DNA from: Bacilli bacterium
GTDB taxonomy: Bacteria > Bacillota_I > Bacilli_A > RF39 > UBA660
Assembly (NCBI GenBank): GCA_028693275.1
Contig: JAQUVS010000001.1
Span: forward strand, 79,132-129,205
Direction of reading: 5' to 3'
Length of the DNA stretch: 50,074 nt
Made by a program: the position numbers and the translations under genes. Position 1 is the stretch's first letter. Each line of letters opens with the position of its first letter. Under the pieces are notes generated by a model, which was not told where the DNA came from, made no database searches, and saw nothing but the letters and a program-made list of their open reading frames with translations. Shown in pieces: positions 49,005 through 50,074 of this stretch.

Positions 49005-49772
49005 ATGAAAGGAATCTTAGGTAGAAAAATAGGAATGACACAAGTATTCACTACTGGTGGTAAATTAATTCCTGTTACAGTTATCGAAATCGAACCAAAC
49101 GTTGTAACACAAGTTAAAACAGTTAATTCAGATGGATATAACGCAGTACAATTAGGATATGAAACTGTAAGACCAAAAGTTAGTAATAAAGCTAAAATTG
49201 GACATACAAACAAAGCAAACACAGAACCTAAGCGCTTCTTGAGAGAGATTAGAGGAGTTAACACTGAAGAATATTCTTTAGGACAAGTTATTAAAGCGGA
49301 TTTATTTACAAAGGGAGAAGTTATTGATGTAACTGGAGTAAGTAAAGGTAAAGGGTTCCAAGGTGTTATCAAACGTCATAATCAAACTCGTGGGCCTATG
49401 TCTCATGGTTCTCAATACCATAGAGGAGTAGGATCAATGGGAACATTGTTACCAATGCACGTTATTAAAGGTAAGAAATTACCAGGGCATATGGGTAATG
49501 AAACTACAACAATTCAAAATCTTGAAGTTGTTGATGTTGATTTAGAAAACAATGTAATATTAGTAAAAGGTAATGTTCCAGGACCAAAAAAATCTTTAGT
49601 AATGATAAGAACTTCAATTAAAAAAGGTGAAAAAGTAAACGAAACTGAAGAATTAATCAGTTATGTAGAAATTCCCGTTGAAGAAGAACAAGTAGAAGAA
49701 ACAGTAGCAGAAGAAGTTACTGAAAATGAAACTGCTTTAGAATCTACTGAAGTAGAATCATCACAAGAGTAA
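49005..49772 (+). CDS. rplC: Ribosomal protein L3 with acidic C-terminal tail
   Basis: [42 protein letters not shown]. Confidence 0.97.
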   Translation: MKGILGRKIGMTQVFTTGGKLIPVTVIEIEPNVVTQVKTVNSDGYNAVQLGYETVRPKVSNKAKIGHTNKANTEPKRFLREIRGVNTEEYSLGQVIKADLFTKGEVIDVTGVSKGKGFQGVIKRHNQTRGPMSHGSQYHRGVGSMGTLLPMHVIKGKKLPGHMGNETTTIQNLEVVDVDLENNVILVKGNVPGPKKSLVMIRTSIKKGEKVNETEELISYVEIPVEEEQVEETVAEEVTENETALESTEVESSQE

Positions 49773-49828
49773 TTAAAATAATGATTAAAAATGAATTTAT
49801 TTATATGTGATGAAAGGAGGAATTGAAG

Positions 49829-50074
49829 ATGGAAAAAGTAAAACTTTTAAATATAAAAGGTGAAGAACTTAAAGATATTAAATTAAATAAAGAATTATTT
49901 GGAATGGAACCAAACAATAAAGTTTTATATGATGCAATTATTTTATCAAGAGCGTCATTAAGACAAGGAACTCATAAAACAAAAAGTCGTTCTGAAGTAA
50001 GCGGTGGTGGAAGAAAACCATGGAAGCAAAAAGGAACAGGACGTGCTCGTCAAGGATCTATTAGATCTGTTCAA
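49829..50074 (+). CDS. rplD: Ribosomal protein L4, N-terminal part (truncated by window edge)
   Basis: [25 protein letters not shown]...[32 protein letters not shown]. Confidence 0.95.
   Translation, partial: MEKVKLLNIKGEELKDIKLNKELFGMEPNNKVLYDAIILSRASLRQGTHKTKSRSEVSGGGRKPWKQKGTGRARQGSIRSVQ

Noticed and set aside
48968-49372. Minus-strand ORF of 134 aa opposite rplC
   Set aside because: Shadow of the highly conserved L3 gene.
1-50074. Mycoplasma-type recoding (TGA = Trp)
   Set aside because: Several clear housekeeping genes (recR, dusB) end at TGA and Trp is encoded by TGG, so the standard bacterial code applies.
1-50074. CRISPR arrays, transposases, integrases, tRNA or rRNA genes
   Set aside because: No regularly spaced repeats, no mobile-element proteins and no tRNA/rRNA sequences were recognised on either strand.

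Overview
This is a low-GC Firmicutes (Bacilli/Mollicutes-like) chromosomal segment using standard TGA stops. It is dense, almost entirely + strand, and mostly housekeeping. From left to right it carries:
(1) an eroded version of the Bacillus dnaX-lysS region: dnaX-ybaB-recR-holB-ricT-trmN6-rsmI-pth-mfd / T-box-dut-metG-tatD-3D-sipW-like-ksgA / spoVG-divIC-tilS-ftsH-dusB-RDD-lysS;
(2) a uvrB-uvrA / yvlD-lgt-trxB-yvcK-whiA block;
(3) a glycolytic cluster (gapA-pgk-...-tpiA-...-gpmI) with accessory genes inserted;
(4) dinB, a HExxH protein, and the start of the S10 ribosomal-protein operon with a structured leader.
The most unusual stretch is about 41.86-44.79 kb, inside the glycolytic cluster. 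It holds an unannotated 56-aa membrane ORF overlapping tpiA and a Spo0A DNA-binding-domain protein with almost no receiver domain. Convergent to that is a Cys-intact transglutaminase-like gene sharing its terminator hairpin, followed by a divergently transcribed DUF4143-type ATPase whose Walker B and nuclease residues look degraded. Other points of interest are a Met T-box placed in front of a dUTPase, a TrxB homologue lacking NADPH-binding motifs, a FtsH with a C-terminal Rho_N/SAP-like motif, a transglutaminase-like protein with Ser in place of Cys between uvrB and uvrA, and an L3 protein with a long acidic tail. All family calls come from reading the sequence by eye, with no database searches.
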